64,000 nt of DNA, from the NCBI GenBank assembly GCA_946622415.1, contig CAMOPX010000001.1, positions 62,001 to 126,000 on the forward strand, read 5' to 3'. Below the pieces are notes generated by a model. It made no database searches and had not been told where the DNA came from. It saw only the letters and a list, made by a program, of their open reading frames with translations. Below are positions 43,022-52,560 of this stretch, in pieces. The stretch comes from an uncultured bacterium. GTDB lineage: Bacteria > Cyanobacteriota > Vampirovibrionia > Gastranaerophilales > Gastranaerophilaceae. Within the stretch, counting starts at the first letter, position 1. Every line of letters starts with the position of its first letter. The translations under genes and the position numbers were made by a program.

Positions 43022-43048
43022 AAAAGCCTTTCAATTTGAAAGGCTTTT
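43022..43048. terminator. Bidirectional terminator between the SpoU gene and clpC
   Basis: AAAAGCCTTTC pairs with GAAAGGCTTTT around a 5-nt loop, between two convergent genes; the T-run is part of the stem. Confidence 0.8.
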
Positions 43049-43052
43049 AAAT

Positions 43053-45509
43053 TTATTCTTCGATTTTTTCAATTACAATTTTATCGTCCCTATAATCCAT
43101 TTTTAATTTATCGTGGGATTTATAGTTTCCGCTCAATATTTCTTCCGCTAAAACATCTTCCACTTTCTTTTGAATTATACGTCTTAAAGGACGAGCACCA
43201 TAGGTTTCTGAGTATCCTTCTTTTGCAAGATAATCTTTTGCGGCATCCGTTACCTCGATTGTTAAATCTCTTTCTGAAAGACGTTTGAATAAATCTTTCA
43301 GCATTAATTCAACAATTTGTCTTATTTCTTCTTCGCTCAAGTGAGCAAATACGATAATATCATCAACACGATTTAAAAATTCAGGTTTGAAAGCTTTCTT
43401 GAGTTCTTCATTAACCGTATCTTTTAATTTTTCGTATCTGTCTTTTTTATCATCTCCTGATACCGAGAAGCCGAGTTTTTGCGTGTTGGTAATCATACTT
43501 GCACCAACGTTACTCGTCATAATGATAATTGTATTTTTAAAGTTGATATGACGACCTTTTGAATCGGTTAAACGTCCGTCATCCAATATTTGCAACATTA
43601 TATTGAAAGTATCAGGGTGTGCTTTTTCGATTTCATCAAACAATACAACGGAATAAGGTTTCTTTCTGATGATTTCGCACATATTTCCGCCGTCATCGTA
43701 TCCTACATATCCCGGAGGAGAACCTATTAATTTTGATGTAGCATGTTTTTCCATAAATTCTGACATATCAATTCTGACCATATTGTCTTCAGAACCAAAT
43801 ACCGCTTCTGCAAGAGCTTTTGCAAGTTCTGTTTTACCTACACCGGTGGGACCTGAGAAAATAAAGCTTCCGATTGGTCTATTTGGTGCTTTTAAACCGA
43901 CTCTTGCACGTCTGATTGATTTAGCCAGAGAAGTAACAGCGTCACTTTGACCGATTACACGATTGTGGAGAGTTTCTTCTAATTTAAGAAGTTTTTCTGA
44001 TTCTGCTTCGGTTATTTTTGTAACAGGGATACCTGTAATTGTGGATATAACCTGTGCAACTTCTTCCACTCCTACAGTGGGTTTGTTTTCGTCTTGTGTT
44101 TGACGCCATTTTTCTGATATTTCATGGATTTTATCTTTTAAGTTTGCTTCGTCATCTCTTAAATCAGATGCTTTTTCAAACTCTTGATTTCTTATTGCTT
44201 CTTCTTTTTCTTTTATTATTGCTTTCAATTCTTTATCAAGTTCTTTTCCTTCAGGCGGAAGAGTGGAAACATTCAATCTTACTTTTGATGCTGCTTCATC
44301 AATTATATCTATCGCCTTATCGGGTAAAAATCTTTCTGTTATGAATTTGCTGGATAATTCGGTTGCGGCAACAATTGCTTCATCCGAAATAATAAGCTTG
44401 TGGTGTTCTTCGTATTTTGGTTTTAAACCTTTAATTATTTCTATTGTTTCTTCAATTGTCGGTTGATCAACAATTACTGTTTGGAAACGTCTTTCTAATG
44501 CCGAATCTTTTTCAATGTATTTTCTGTATTCATCCAGTGTCGTTGCACCGATAACCTGAATTTCGCCACGTGAGAGAGCGGGTTTTAAAATGTTTGCCGC
44601 ATCAATTGCACCTTCTGCCGCACCTGCACCGATAAGCGTGTGCATTTCATCAATAACAAGAATTATATTTCCTGCTTGGCGAATTTCATCCATAATCTTT
44701 TTTAAACGTTCTTCAAATTCACCACGATATTTTGTACCTGCAATCAAAAGACCCATATCAAGCTGAATAATTTTTTTATTTTCCAATATATCGGGTACTT
44801 CGCAATCGACGATTCTTTGTGCTAAACCTTGCGCAATTGCAGTTTTTCCGACACCGGGTTCACCTATTAATACAGGGTTGTTTTTTGTCCTTCTTGCGAG
44901 AATTTGTATTACACGTTCAATTTCTTTTTCACGTCCAACCACAGGGTCAAGCCTTTGTTCTTGTGCTGCTTGAGTCAAGTCGGAACCGAATTCATCCAAT
45001 GACGGTGTTTTAACTTTTGATTGACTTGCACCGGGGGTTGTGAGTTGGGAGGTTGAACTTCCTGAAGTTGTTTTTGTTTCGCCGAGCATTTTAATAACGT
45101 TAGAACGACATTTATTAAGGTCGACGCCTAAATTTTCAAGAACTTTAGCTGCAACCCCTTCGCCTTCTCTTATTAATGCGAGCAAAAGGTGTTCTGTCCC
45201 TATGTAATTATGTCCTAACTGTCTTGCTTCGTCCCAAGAGAGTTCAAGAACTTTTTTAACGCGTGGAGTAAAAGGTATTTCAACTGCAACAAATCCGCAG
45301 CCTCTGCCTATGATTTTTTCAACTTCTTCTCTGGCTTCTTTGATGTTTACACCCATTGATTTTAAGGTTTTATATGCAATACCAGTACCCTCTACTATTA
45401 AGCCGAGCAACAATTGTTCCGTGCCGACAAAATTGTGTCCGAGTCTGCGGGCTTCATCTTGAGCATGCATTATTACTCTGATTGCTTTTTCCGTAAATCT
45501 TTCAAACAT
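43053..45509 (-). CDS. clpC: ATP-dependent Clp protease ATPase subunit ClpC
   Basis: Unfolds proteins for ClpP. 818 aa, full length. Order: two N-terminal Clp repeats (about 1-150), AAA-1 with Walker A '[12 protein letters not shown]' (about 216-227) and Walker B 'LVIDEMH', a UVR motif ('[14 protein letters not shown]') in the middle, and AAA-2 with '[12 protein letters not shown]' and '[11 protein letters not shown]'. The UVR motif identifies ClpC rather than ClpA or ClpB. The start ATG follows AAGGAAG. No CtsR or CIRCE-like site was seen upstream. Confidence 0.97.
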   Translation of the reverse strand: MFERFTEKAIRVIMHAQDEARRLGHNFVGTEQLLLGLIVEGTGIAYKTLKSMGVNIKEAREEVEKIIGRGCGFVAVEIPFTPRVKKVLELSWDEARQLGHNYIGTEHLLLALIREGEGVAAKVLENLGVDLNKCRSNVIKMLGETKTTSGSSTSQLTTPGASQSKVKTPSLDEFGSDLTQAAQEQRLDPVVGREKEIERVIQILARRTKNNPVLIGEPGVGKTAIAQGLAQRIVDCEVPDILENKKIIQLDMGLLIAGTKYRGEFEERLKKIMDEIRQAGNIILVIDEMHTLIGAGAAEGAIDAANILKPALSRGEIQVIGATTLDEYRKYIEKDSALERRFQTVIVDQPTIEETIEIIKGLKPKYEEHHKLIISDEAIVAATELSSKFITERFLPDKAIDIIDEAASKVRLNVSTLPPEGKELDKELKAIIKEKEEAIRNQEFEKASDLRDDEANLKDKIHEISEKWRQTQDENKPTVGVEEVAQVISTITGIPVTKITEAESEKLLKLEETLHNRVIGQSDAVTSLAKSIRRARVGLKAPNRPIGSFIFSGPTGVGKTELAKALAEAVFGSEDNMVRIDMSEFMEKHATSKLIGSPPGYVGYDDGGNMCEIIRKKPYSVVLFDEIEKAHPDTFNIMLQILDDGRLTDSKGRHINFKNTIIIMTSNVGASMITNTQKLGFSVSGDDKKDRYEKLKDTVNEELKKAFKPEFLNRVDDIIVFAHLSEEEIRQIVELMLKDLFKRLSERDLTIEVTDAAKDYLAKEGYSETYGARPLRRIIQKKVEDVLAEEILSGNYKSHDKLKMDYRDDKIVIEKIEE

Positions 45510-45585
45510 CTGAACTTCCTTATAAAAAGTCTATATATCCACACTTAAATTTTACTATATAAATTTAATAATACAATATTTATAT

Positions 45586-45619
45586 TAAAAAAAACTGTCT
45601 GTACAAGTACAGACAGTTT
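45586..45619 (-). terminator. Intrinsic terminator of the 45640 gene
   Basis: AAACTGTCTGTAC pairs perfectly (13 bp) with GTACAGACAGTTT; on the minus strand the hairpin is followed by a T-run. Confidence 0.9.
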
Positions 45620-45639
45620 AAATAATGTATACTAATCTT

Positions 45640-45939
45640 TTAATTTAATTTTACGCATTGACCAAGTTTGTAGAACACTTTAGCTGATTCCATTTGTGTT
45701 CTTGATGTTTCTCTGTCGCAAAGTACATAAACACCTGTGTTGTAGTCTTTTACTTTGCAGAATCTTTGTTTTGCAACAAAACAGTTGTACTGATCCCCGT
45801 ATCCTTCAGCATTGAAGAATTGAGTTTTGATTTGTTTATACTCAGGGTCTTTAATAATGTCTTTACTGCGTGAACGGTATGCTTGAGCTGAAACCGTTGT
45901 GAACATTGCAAGTAGTGCTAATAAAAATAATTTTTTCAT
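45640..45939 (-). CDS. Small exported four-cysteine protein
   Basis: 99 aa with a typical signal peptide (cleavage near 'AQA'). The mature part is basic and holds four Cys ('YNCFV', 'RFCKV', 'VLCDR', 'GQCVK') that would form two disulfides outside the cytoplasm, a possible client of the VKOR-thioredoxin at 25.4 kb. Unknown function. The start has an AGGAGAAG Shine-Dalgarno and a strong terminator follows. Confidence 0.65.
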   Translation of the reverse strand: MKKLFLLALLAMFTTVSAQAYRSRSKDIIKDPEYKQIKTQFFNAEGYGDQYNCFVAKQRFCKVKDYNTGVYVLCDRETSRTQMESAKVFYKLGQCVKLN

Positions 45940-45996
45940 ATCTTCTCCTAAATATTGCTTTTTCTATATATAAAACCTAAACAAGAATTTTTTTGC

Positions 45997-47259
45997 TTAT
46001 ATTATATCAAATCCTGTATATTTTCTCAAAACTTCCGGAATGATTATATGTCCGTCTTTCGTTTGGAAGTTTTCACAAATTGCAGCGAGTGTTCTTCCGA
46101 CAGCCAGACCCGAACCGTTCAGAGTATGAACAAATTCTACGTTTCCGTTTTTTCTTCTGAATCTGATATTGGCGCGTCTTGCTTGGAAATCGCCAAAATT
46201 AGAACAGGAAGATATTTCTTTGTATGAATTATATGAAGGCATCCATACTTCTAAATCATAACATTTTTTTGCAGAAAATCCAATATCCCCGGAAGATAAA
46301 CATACTCTTCTATATGGAAGTTTTAATAATTCTAAAACGTTTTCGGCATCTTGTGTTAATTTTTCGTGTTCTGCTTCCGATTCCTCGGGTTTTGTTAATT
46401 TAACAAGTTCAACTTTATTAAATTGATGCTGTCTGATTAAACCTCTTGTGTCTTTTCCTGCAGAACCTGCTTCCCGTCTGAAACAGGGAGTATATGCCGT
46501 CATATATTTCGGTAAAAAGTCTTCATCAAGAATTTCATCTTGATAAATATTTGTAACGGGTACTTCTGCTGTCGGAATCAAATATAAATCTTCATCCACG
46601 CATTTAAACATATCTTCTTTAAATTTCGGTAATTGTCCTGTTCCTGTCATTGTTTTTGTATTCGCCATTACCGGAGGAAGTATTTCTTCATATCCTCTTG
46701 TCAGGGTATGTGTGTCTAAAAAGAAATTTATTATCGCGCGTTCTAATTTTGCACCTAAGTTTCTATAAAGAGTAAATCTTGTGTGAGCTAATTTAACACC
46801 TCTTTCAAAATCAAGCATTCCGAGCTCAGGGCATAAATCCCAGTGTGCTTTGAATTCAAAATCAAATTTTGTGGGTTCGCCCCATCTTTTAATTTCGACA
46901 TTGGCACTGTCATCTGCGCCTATTGGGATACTTTCATCAGGGGTATTCGGTATTCTTAAGAGTGCATCTTTTTGTTTTTCATCCAATTCTGTTAATTTTT
47001 CTTCGAGTGCTTTTGCATCTTCTCCGAGTTTTCTTATTTCGGCTTGAATTTCTGTGGTATCAATACCTTCTTTTTTCATTGCACCGATTTTATTGGATTC
47101 CGATTTTCTTGTTGCTCTTAAATTATCGAGTTCAAATTGAAGTTTTCTTCTTTGTTCATCTATTTTTAAAACTTCATCAACAGATAAATCAGGATTTCTT
47201 CTTTTTAAAAGTTCGTTTATTTTTTCTGGATTTTCTCTTATTAATTTAATATCAAGCAT
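45997..47259 (-). CDS. serS: Seryl-tRNA synthetase
   Basis: Charges tRNA-Ser. 420 aa, normal. N-terminal coiled-coil arm (about 30-105), then the class II core with motif 2 '[20 protein letters not shown]' and motif 3 '[15 protein letters not shown]'. The start ATG follows AAGGAAG. Monocistronic or with the upstream rluB-like gene 71 bp away. Confidence 0.97.
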   Translation of the reverse strand: MLDIKLIRENPEKINELLKRRNPDLSVDEVLKIDEQRRKLQFELDNLRATRKSESNKIGAMKKEGIDTTEIQAEIRKLGEDAKALEEKLTELDEKQKDALLRIPNTPDESIPIGADDSANVEIKRWGEPTKFDFEFKAHWDLCPELGMLDFERGVKLAHTRFTLYRNLGAKLERAIINFFLDTHTLTRGYEEILPPVMANTKTMTGTGQLPKFKEDMFKCVDEDLYLIPTAEVPVTNIYQDEILDEDFLPKYMTAYTPCFRREAGSAGKDTRGLIRQHQFNKVELVKLTKPEESEAEHEKLTQDAENVLELLKLPYRRVCLSSGDIGFSAKKCYDLEVWMPSYNSYKEISSCSNFGDFQARRANIRFRRKNGNVEFVHTLNGSGLAVGRTLAAICENFQTKDGHIIIPEVLRKYTGFDII

Positions 47260-47330
47260 TTTTTATACTTCCTTTTCTTTGTTTTTCTTAATTATATCAA
47301 AAAAAAGTTATTTTTTGACCTTCATATTTA

Positions 47331-48047
47331 TTATCTTAATTTTTCAAGGTATTGTTTTAATTCTTTTATTTGTTTCGGTTTGATGGGTTTTATTTGACCC
47401 TTTTTTAGTCCTGTCAAATCTATATTTGCGTGTCTTATTCTTTTTAAACTTATTACGCTGCATCCTAAATAATCGAACATTTTTCTTATTTGCCTGTTTA
47501 AACCTTGATTAAGCGTAATTTCAAAAAATGTGGTATTTTTATCTTTTTCTAATATTTCCCATTCGCAATACGCAATTTTATCTTTTTCTATTTCAATACC
47601 TTCCGTTAGTTTTTTCAGTTTACTGTCGGTTATATCTCCTTCTACTCTGACATAATAAACCTTTGAAACTTTAATTGAAGGATGAGTTAATTCGTATGCT
47701 AAATTTCCGTCGTTAGTTAATATAATAAGACCCGTAGAATCTTTATCCAATCTTCCGACAGGGTTGAGGTGATGATATTCTTTCGGAATTATATCGTATA
47801 TCGTTTTCCTTCCGTTTTCGTCTTCTTTTGTTGTAATATAACCTGCGGGTTTATAGAATTTAAAATATTCGAGTTTATCATTTTTTATTAACTTATCATC
47901 AATTGTGACTTTGTCTTTTGTTCGTATTTCAAATCCGAGCATAGTAACAACTTTACCGTTTACTTTTACTCTGCCTGATACGACATAATCATCAGCTTTT
48001 CTTCTTGAACAAAAACCGCTTTGAGCTATATATTTGTTTATTCTCAT
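47331..48047 (-). CDS. Pseudouridine synthase RsuA/RluB family
   Basis: Converts uridine to pseudouridine in rRNA. 238 aa from the ATG at 48045-48047. N-terminal S4 domain ('RINKYIAQSGFCSRRKADDY'), catalytic Asp in 'PVGRLDKDSTGLIIL', and 'LNQGLNRQIRKMFDYLGCSV' at the C-terminal end. RluB-like rather than RluE by length. TGCTATAAT (48054-48062 minus) ends 6 nt before this ATG, so the mRNA is probably leaderless; the longer upstream reading would start inside the neighbouring gene. Confidence 0.9.
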   Translation of the reverse strand: MRINKYIAQSGFCSRRKADDYVVSGRVKVNGKVVTMLGFEIRTKDKVTIDDKLIKNDKLEYFKFYKPAGYITTKEDENGRKTIYDIIPKEYHHLNPVGRLDKDSTGLIILTNDGNLAYELTHPSIKVSKVYYVRVEGDITDSKLKKLTEGIEIEKDKIAYCEWEILEKDKNTTFFEITLNQGLNRQIRKMFDYLGCSVISLKRIRHANIDLTGLKKGQIKPIKPKQIKELKQYLEKLR

Positions 48048-48053
48048 AGAAAA

Positions 48054-48062
48054 ATTATAGCA
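48054..48062 (-). promoter_or_regulatory. Extended -10 (TGCTATAAT) of the rluB-like gene, leaderless geometry
   Basis: Consensus extended -10 on the minus strand, ending 6 nt before the ATG at 48047; no Shine-Dalgarno. Confidence 0.6.
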
Positions 48063-48069
48063 CAAATAT

Positions 48070-49776
48070 TTATTGCTTTTCATAAACTCTTAAACGGCAG
48101 TAGTCATCAACATTTCCTAAATATTTTAAATGTTTATCCGCTATAATCAAAGTATCTCTCAGAGCTTTTCCTATCGTAAAAGGAAGCATATCAACTTCAT
48201 TGTAATTATATTCATCTATCCCTTCTTCTCTTGGTGTTGTAAGCAGATTTTCAAAAAATATGTAAACAAATAATCTCTGTCCTTTTTTCATAGTGTTGAA
48301 TATTTCAACAAGATTATCTTCGTAGGCTTTTTCCGGTATATCATTCAACCCGTTATACATAAGGTAATCTCTGATATTGTTTTTGTTTAAATTATAGTAA
48401 TCTTCACCGAAATAAAATAATCCGGATTTTTTATTTTTTAATAAAAGTGCTTCATCTATTGAAAAATCAATAAATTTACCTTTTTTTATGTAATAATACA
48501 TTTTTCTTCCGGAACAAGGTGAAATGATTAAATCGTCATCTTTTATATCCCAGACATCTCTTGCACAGTATCCAACCATATTATTGTCTTGTCTGTGTAA
48601 ATTAAATATTGTTCTTTCTTCTGTAATCAAAAATAAAAAGTTTAATTGCAAAAGCAAAAAGAAAAATACAAACGATAAAATTTTATTTTTCAACAAAGAA
48701 AAACCAAAACACATGCATAAAATTACAATAGGGTATATCATACATAAGTATCTGGTTTGTACGGAAACCAAACTGAGAGAGCCGAGAATAAATATTAAAA
48801 TAACAAAAATGTAAGTCGGGATGAGAAATAAATTTGCTTTTTTTTCTTTTGTTATCATACCCCTGATTAAAAAACAAAGTCCTATAATCATTGGAATCAA
48901 AACAAGAAATATTGTTCTTGCAGAGGATATATAATCAGAAAAATTTTTATATGTATTAAAATCCTGACTGATTATGATATAGTTTGATGATGTAAAGAAG
49001 TTTTCAATTATATCGTAGATAATTTTAAATGAAAAATCGAAATTATTTTTTTGAAATGAAAAGATATTACTGTTTAATTTAATTACGTTGTATCCGACAA
49101 ATGCAAATCCGCCGATTGAAAATAAAAATGTATAGGCATATGTTTTTAGCAATTTAAAAAAATTGTCGCTGTTTTGTTTAATACTATAAAAAGCACCCGT
49201 TAATGCCTGTATGATAAAAAACAAAACCGCAAGAGGAAAGGTGTAATTATATATTGTTTGAAAAACTATATATAATTTTTCATCTTTTGAATTAAAATTT
49301 TCGGTTATTTTAGTGTGGAAATAATTACTTAATAAAGCAAGAACAAAAATTATTCCGTAGAACCTTATTTCCGTACAATAATATACGCAGAATGTACTTA
49401 ATGTAACAAAAATACAAGCTATATATCCCGTTGTTTTATTAAAGATGTTTTTTCCGACAATATATATTGCAGGGATTAAAGGTATTGAAAAAAGAAGTGT
49501 GCAATAACGCATGCATTCCGAATTATCGCCAAACAGTTTTATCCAAAAATGCAAAAGTATAAAATAAAATGGCAAATGTACATCTTCTTTTGCTGATATT
49601 ACGATAGTTTTAAATATAGAATCCTGATTGGAAAAATCCCATGAATACAATTCATCCATCCATATTGAGCCGTAGTTTTTGACGGTAATTATTCTTAATA
49701 CAATAGCGATTATTGTGATTAATGAAACTATAATAATATCTGTTTTATTCTTTAATACTTCTTCTTTTATTTTCAT
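48070..49776 (-). CDS. GT-C membrane glycosyltransferase (GT39/ArnT-like)
   Basis: Probable lipid-linked-sugar transferase. 568 aa with about ten hydrophobic segments. The loop after the first helix carries 'WMDELYSWDF' (the catalytic Asp region), and 'EDVHLPFYFILLHFWIKLFG' plus 'YYCTEIRFYG' fit the GT39/PMT-type pattern. The acceptor is unknown. ATG 49776 is used (an upstream TTG is possible); TATAAT (49786-49791 minus) ends 9 nt before it, so the leader is at most about 3 nt. It lies just upstream of the rluB-like gene, which has its own promoter. Confidence 0.78.
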   Translation of the reverse strand: MKIKEEVLKNKTDIIIVSLITIIAIVLRIITVKNYGSIWMDELYSWDFSNQDSIFKTIVISAKEDVHLPFYFILLHFWIKLFGDNSECMRYCTLLFSIPLIPAIYIVGKNIFNKTTGYIACIFVTLSTFCVYYCTEIRFYGIIFVLALLSNYFHTKITENFNSKDEKLYIVFQTIYNYTFPLAVLFFIIQALTGAFYSIKQNSDNFFKLLKTYAYTFLFSIGGFAFVGYNVIKLNSNIFSFQKNNFDFSFKIIYDIIENFFTSSNYIIISQDFNTYKNFSDYISSARTIFLVLIPMIIGLCFLIRGMITKEKKANLFLIPTYIFVILIFILGSLSLVSVQTRYLCMIYPIVILCMCFGFSLLKNKILSFVFFFLLLQLNFLFLITEERTIFNLHRQDNNMVGYCARDVWDIKDDDLIISPCSGRKMYYYIKKGKFIDFSIDEALLLKNKKSGLFYFGEDYYNLNKNNIRDYLMYNGLNDIPEKAYEDNLVEIFNTMKKGQRLFVYIFFENLLTTPREEGIDEYNYNEVDMLPFTIGKALRDTLIIADKHLKYLGNVDDYCRLRVYEKQ

Positions 49777-49860
49777 AACTTTAAAATTATAAGATAACAA
49801 GGTTTATTTTGGCAATTTTTAAACAAAATATGTTTTTATATATAAAGGTGAGGAATTTCT

Positions 49861-50580
49861 ATGAGAAAATTTTTTATAAAGCTTACGCTCGTTATTTTTG
49901 ATTTTATTTATAAATATCAAAACAAAACCCATGAAAAAAGAATGAATAAATTAAAAAACAAGGTTTTATCCTCTAATATTTCGGGCGGAAAAAATTATTG
50001 CACATCCGGTGCTACTCTGGCGATAAAAAGTAAAAACGAAAAAAACGTTAACAAAGAAAAGCTTGAAAAAATCATTGAAAGTTATTTATCCGAACCTAAA
50101 AAGTTTTTTGAATATATTAAAGGCGCAAAAACTCAAATACACATATTAAAGCATGCAAAAAAGCTCTTATCTTTTATCGATGAAAATGAAGGTTTTATTT
50201 ATCCGAAAACGGGTTTTAGGGCGTTATATTTAAATTTAATATTGAATAAAAAAATAGCTTTTAAAACAAAAGAAATGTTTGTTATGAGTTCATATAACGT
50301 TAACGTTTATGCGTTTATGTATCAATTTTATAACTGGTATTGCTATAAAATGAAATTAAATGGTTTTGAAGAAGAAACTCAAGAAAAATTTAAACATGTG
50401 TTTGAATTTTGCGAAACGCCAAAGATAAATACTCTTTCTTACGAAGAAATAATTGCTCTAAAAACAGCAATAAAACGCGATGTGGAAGCAATTGAATTTG
50501 TTAAAAATATTGTGGTTAAAAAATCAATGGCAAAAAAGAATCTTGATAAAATTAAACAGGGTAAAAAAGTTAACATTTAA
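49861..50580 (+). CDS. Unknown basic protein
   Basis: 239 aa, Lys-rich. N-terminal hydrophobic segment ('FFIKLTLVIFDFIYKY') may be a weak membrane anchor. Residues about 70-225 look all-helical with conserved-looking aromatic pairs ('VYAFMYQFYNWYCYKMKL'). Not recognised. The start ATG follows AAAGGTGAGG. Monocistronic, with a bidirectional terminator after it. Confidence 0.6.
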   Translation: MRKFFIKLTLVIFDFIYKYQNKTHEKRMNKLKNKVLSSNISGGKNYCTSGATLAIKSKNEKNVNKEKLEKIIESYLSEPKKFFEYIKGAKTQIHILKHAKKLLSFIDENEGFIYPKTGFRALYLNLILNKKIAFKTKEMFVMSSYNVNVYAFMYQFYNWYCYKMKLNGFEEETQEKFKHVFEFCETPKINTLSYEEIIALKTAIKRDVEAIEFVKNIVVKKSMAKKNLDKIKQGKKVNI

Positions 50581-50611
50581 AAAAAGAGCCTTAGATAAAG
50601 GCTCTTTTTTT
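50579..50611. terminator. Bidirectional terminator
   Basis: AGAGCCTT/AAGGCTCT hairpin with A-run and T-run on its two sides, between convergent genes. Confidence 0.9.
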
Positions 50612-50630
50612 AAATGTATTAAATTCTGCT

Positions 50631-51113
50631 TTATACAGGAATGAAGTTGATTGTAAGCAGTGTAAAGATATTATATACGCTAACCGTACAAGCTGTAACA
50701 TAAACAAGTAAAATCGCCCATGTTAATAATTTTTGCATATCTCCAAACACAATCAATTTTTTGCTTTTTTTCATTGTAGAATGTTCTTCAAATTCTTTGT
50801 GGTAGGGTTGTTCAGGAAGTTTTGTTTCCATATATTCAAGAACTTTTGCATATTTTACTCTTATCAAAGTTTGATAAGTATCAATACTCATTAACCACAT
50901 AAATGTTACCGCTATACCAATGATTGAAAGTATTAGTATGGGGTGATATTGTGGCGTGAAGGACGCCAAAATATATGCTGTAATTAATATTATAATGTTA
51001 ATTACAAGATAAAATTTATTGGTTGAAAATTGCCTGTCTATAAATTTTTCTTTTGCGTCCGAGTATATTCTATATTGTTCTAAAATTAAGTATCTTTCGT
51101 CTTGTGATTCCAT
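50631..51113 (-). CDS. RipA-like small membrane protein
   Basis: 160 aa. Three hydrophobic segments (about residues 27-45, 53-72, 130-152). The N-terminal 'YLILEQYRIYSDAKEKFIDR' and the middle 'LMSIDTYQTLIRVKYAKVLE' with 'METKLPEQPY' match the octameric RipA-type membrane family by eye; function is unknown. The ATG at 51111-51113 is chosen because GGGG lies just upstream; a longer reading starts at TTG. Confidence 0.6.
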   Translation of the reverse strand: MESQDERYLILEQYRIYSDAKEKFIDRQFSTNKFYLVINIIILITAYILASFTPQYHPILILSIIGIAVTFMWLMSIDTYQTLIRVKYAKVLEYMETKLPEQPYHKEFEEHSTMKKSKKLIVFGDMQKLLTWAILLVYVTACTVSVYNIFTLLTINFIPV

Positions 51114-51188
51114 AAAAACCCCTTTCGTTTTATGCAATTATAACATGATAATAGTTTGTGTAGTTAATTCAAAAGTATGATTTAGGGG

Positions 51189-51212
51189 AAAAAAAATGGG
51201 GTAAGTACCCCA
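51189..51212 (-). terminator. Terminator after the M16-like gene
   Basis: GGGGTA/TACCCC (51198-51211) with an A-run (T-run on the minus strand) at 51189-51196; about 100 nt past the stop. Confidence 0.6.
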
Positions 51213-51315
51213 ATTCGCATACTAGCCGAAGCATTAACAACACATTTATCATACATTTTATTTACAAAAAAGAAAAGATATTGTTAAGAAATGTAATATT
51301 TTTAGATGATAAAAT

Positions 51316-52560
51316 TCATAACAAATCTTTAATTTGTTCCTTATATTCATCAGGTGCAATAATCGCTGTTGTCTTTTTTGTATTGATAATTTTGTTTGCA
51401 ATGTAACAAATATCATCTTTTGAAACATTATATACATCATCAAGATATAGTTCTTTGTATTTTAACCCAAGACCCATAATAAAATTATACCCTTGTACGG
51501 ATGCGATTTGTGAATTATTTTGTGAAAAATATTTTAATTTTCCCGAAATATTTTCTTTTGCACCTTTTAATTCTTCATCCGTAACTTTTTCGTTTGCGAG
51601 TTTTTCTAATTCAATTCTAAACCCTTCAAGCGATTTTTTAATATTTTTTGGTGTTGTGCCTATATACATATTAAAAATTGCACTATGAAGCATAGTGTCG
51701 TACTGACTTCTCACATTATATGCTAATCCTTGTTTATCTCTTAAATTAACAAACATTCTTGATGATAAGCCGGATGAGCCTAAAATATTATTCATGACGG
51801 AAATTTTTGCACACAATTGCGAATTAAATGAATCTAAAAGACAACCTTGAATAATTTGTGCTTGTTTTGCATCATTTTTTGAAATCCAAACGTATTCATC
51901 TTTTTCTATATTATTATTAAACAAATCCTCTATTTCATCTTTCGGATTATCAGATTTCATGAATGAAAATTCCTGCTCGAAATATGATAGAATTTTTTCC
52001 TCGTTTTCAATATCTCCCACAACAACGATTGCTTTTTTTGAATTTAACATTTGTTTGTGAGCTTCTATAATATCTTCTTTTGTTATTTTGTCTAAATCAT
52101 TTAAAATACTTGTATTTGTTTCCGAATACGGGTGGTTTTTATATATTGTTCTAATAAAAGCATCTGTCATTTTTACTTTTGGATTATCCAAATCCGAATT
52201 TATATCGCCTTTTATTTTTATTATTTCTTTTTCAAAATCGTTGAATGTGGAATTTAAGATTAAATCTTTTACTAAATCCATTGCAAGGTTAAAATCTTCA
52301 TTTAAAAAACAGAGAGAAATTTTTATATAATCTTGCTTTGCTTTAGTTGATACGTCAATACATTCGTTTTCAAACATGTAAGCGAGTCTTGAAGCTGAAT
52401 ATTTTTTTGTTCCCTGCAAAAGAAGCCTTGCGAGTAAGGAATTTATGCCGTTATATTTTTGTTTTTTAGAAACCTTAAAAAAGAATTGAACACTGAATCT
52501 CGGTGTTTTTGGGGCGGATTCCGTTAAAATATTTATACCGTTTTTATTAAATAATTCCAT
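51316..52560 (-). CDS. M16 peptidase family, non-catalytic subunit
   Basis: 414 aa with the two-half M16 fold. The zinc motif HxxEH is absent: the place that reads 'HFVEHLLFKGT' in the neighbour reads 'NSLLARLLLQGT' here. The C-terminal 'GLAYNVRSQYDTMLHSAI' segment with Arg/Tyr, which contacts substrate in the second subunit of M16B heterodimers, is kept. It directly follows the active gene in the same operon, so the two probably form one heterodimer. Confidence 0.87.
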   Translation of the reverse strand: MELFNKNGINILTESAPKTPRFSVQFFFKVSKKQKYNGINSLLARLLLQGTKKYSASRLAYMFENECIDVSTKAKQDYIKISLCFLNEDFNLAMDLVKDLILNSTFNDFEKEIIKIKGDINSDLDNPKVKMTDAFIRTIYKNHPYSETNTSILNDLDKITKEDIIEAHKQMLNSKKAIVVVGDIENEEKILSYFEQEFSFMKSDNPKDEIEDLFNNNIEKDEYVWISKNDAKQAQIIQGCLLDSFNSQLCAKISVMNNILGSSGLSSRMFVNLRDKQGLAYNVRSQYDTMLHSAIFNMYIGTTPKNIKKSLEGFRIELEKLANEKVTDEELKGAKENISGKLKYFSQNNSQIASVQGYNFIMGLGLKYKELYLDDVYNVSKDDICYIANKIINTKKTTAIIAPDEYKEQIKDLL

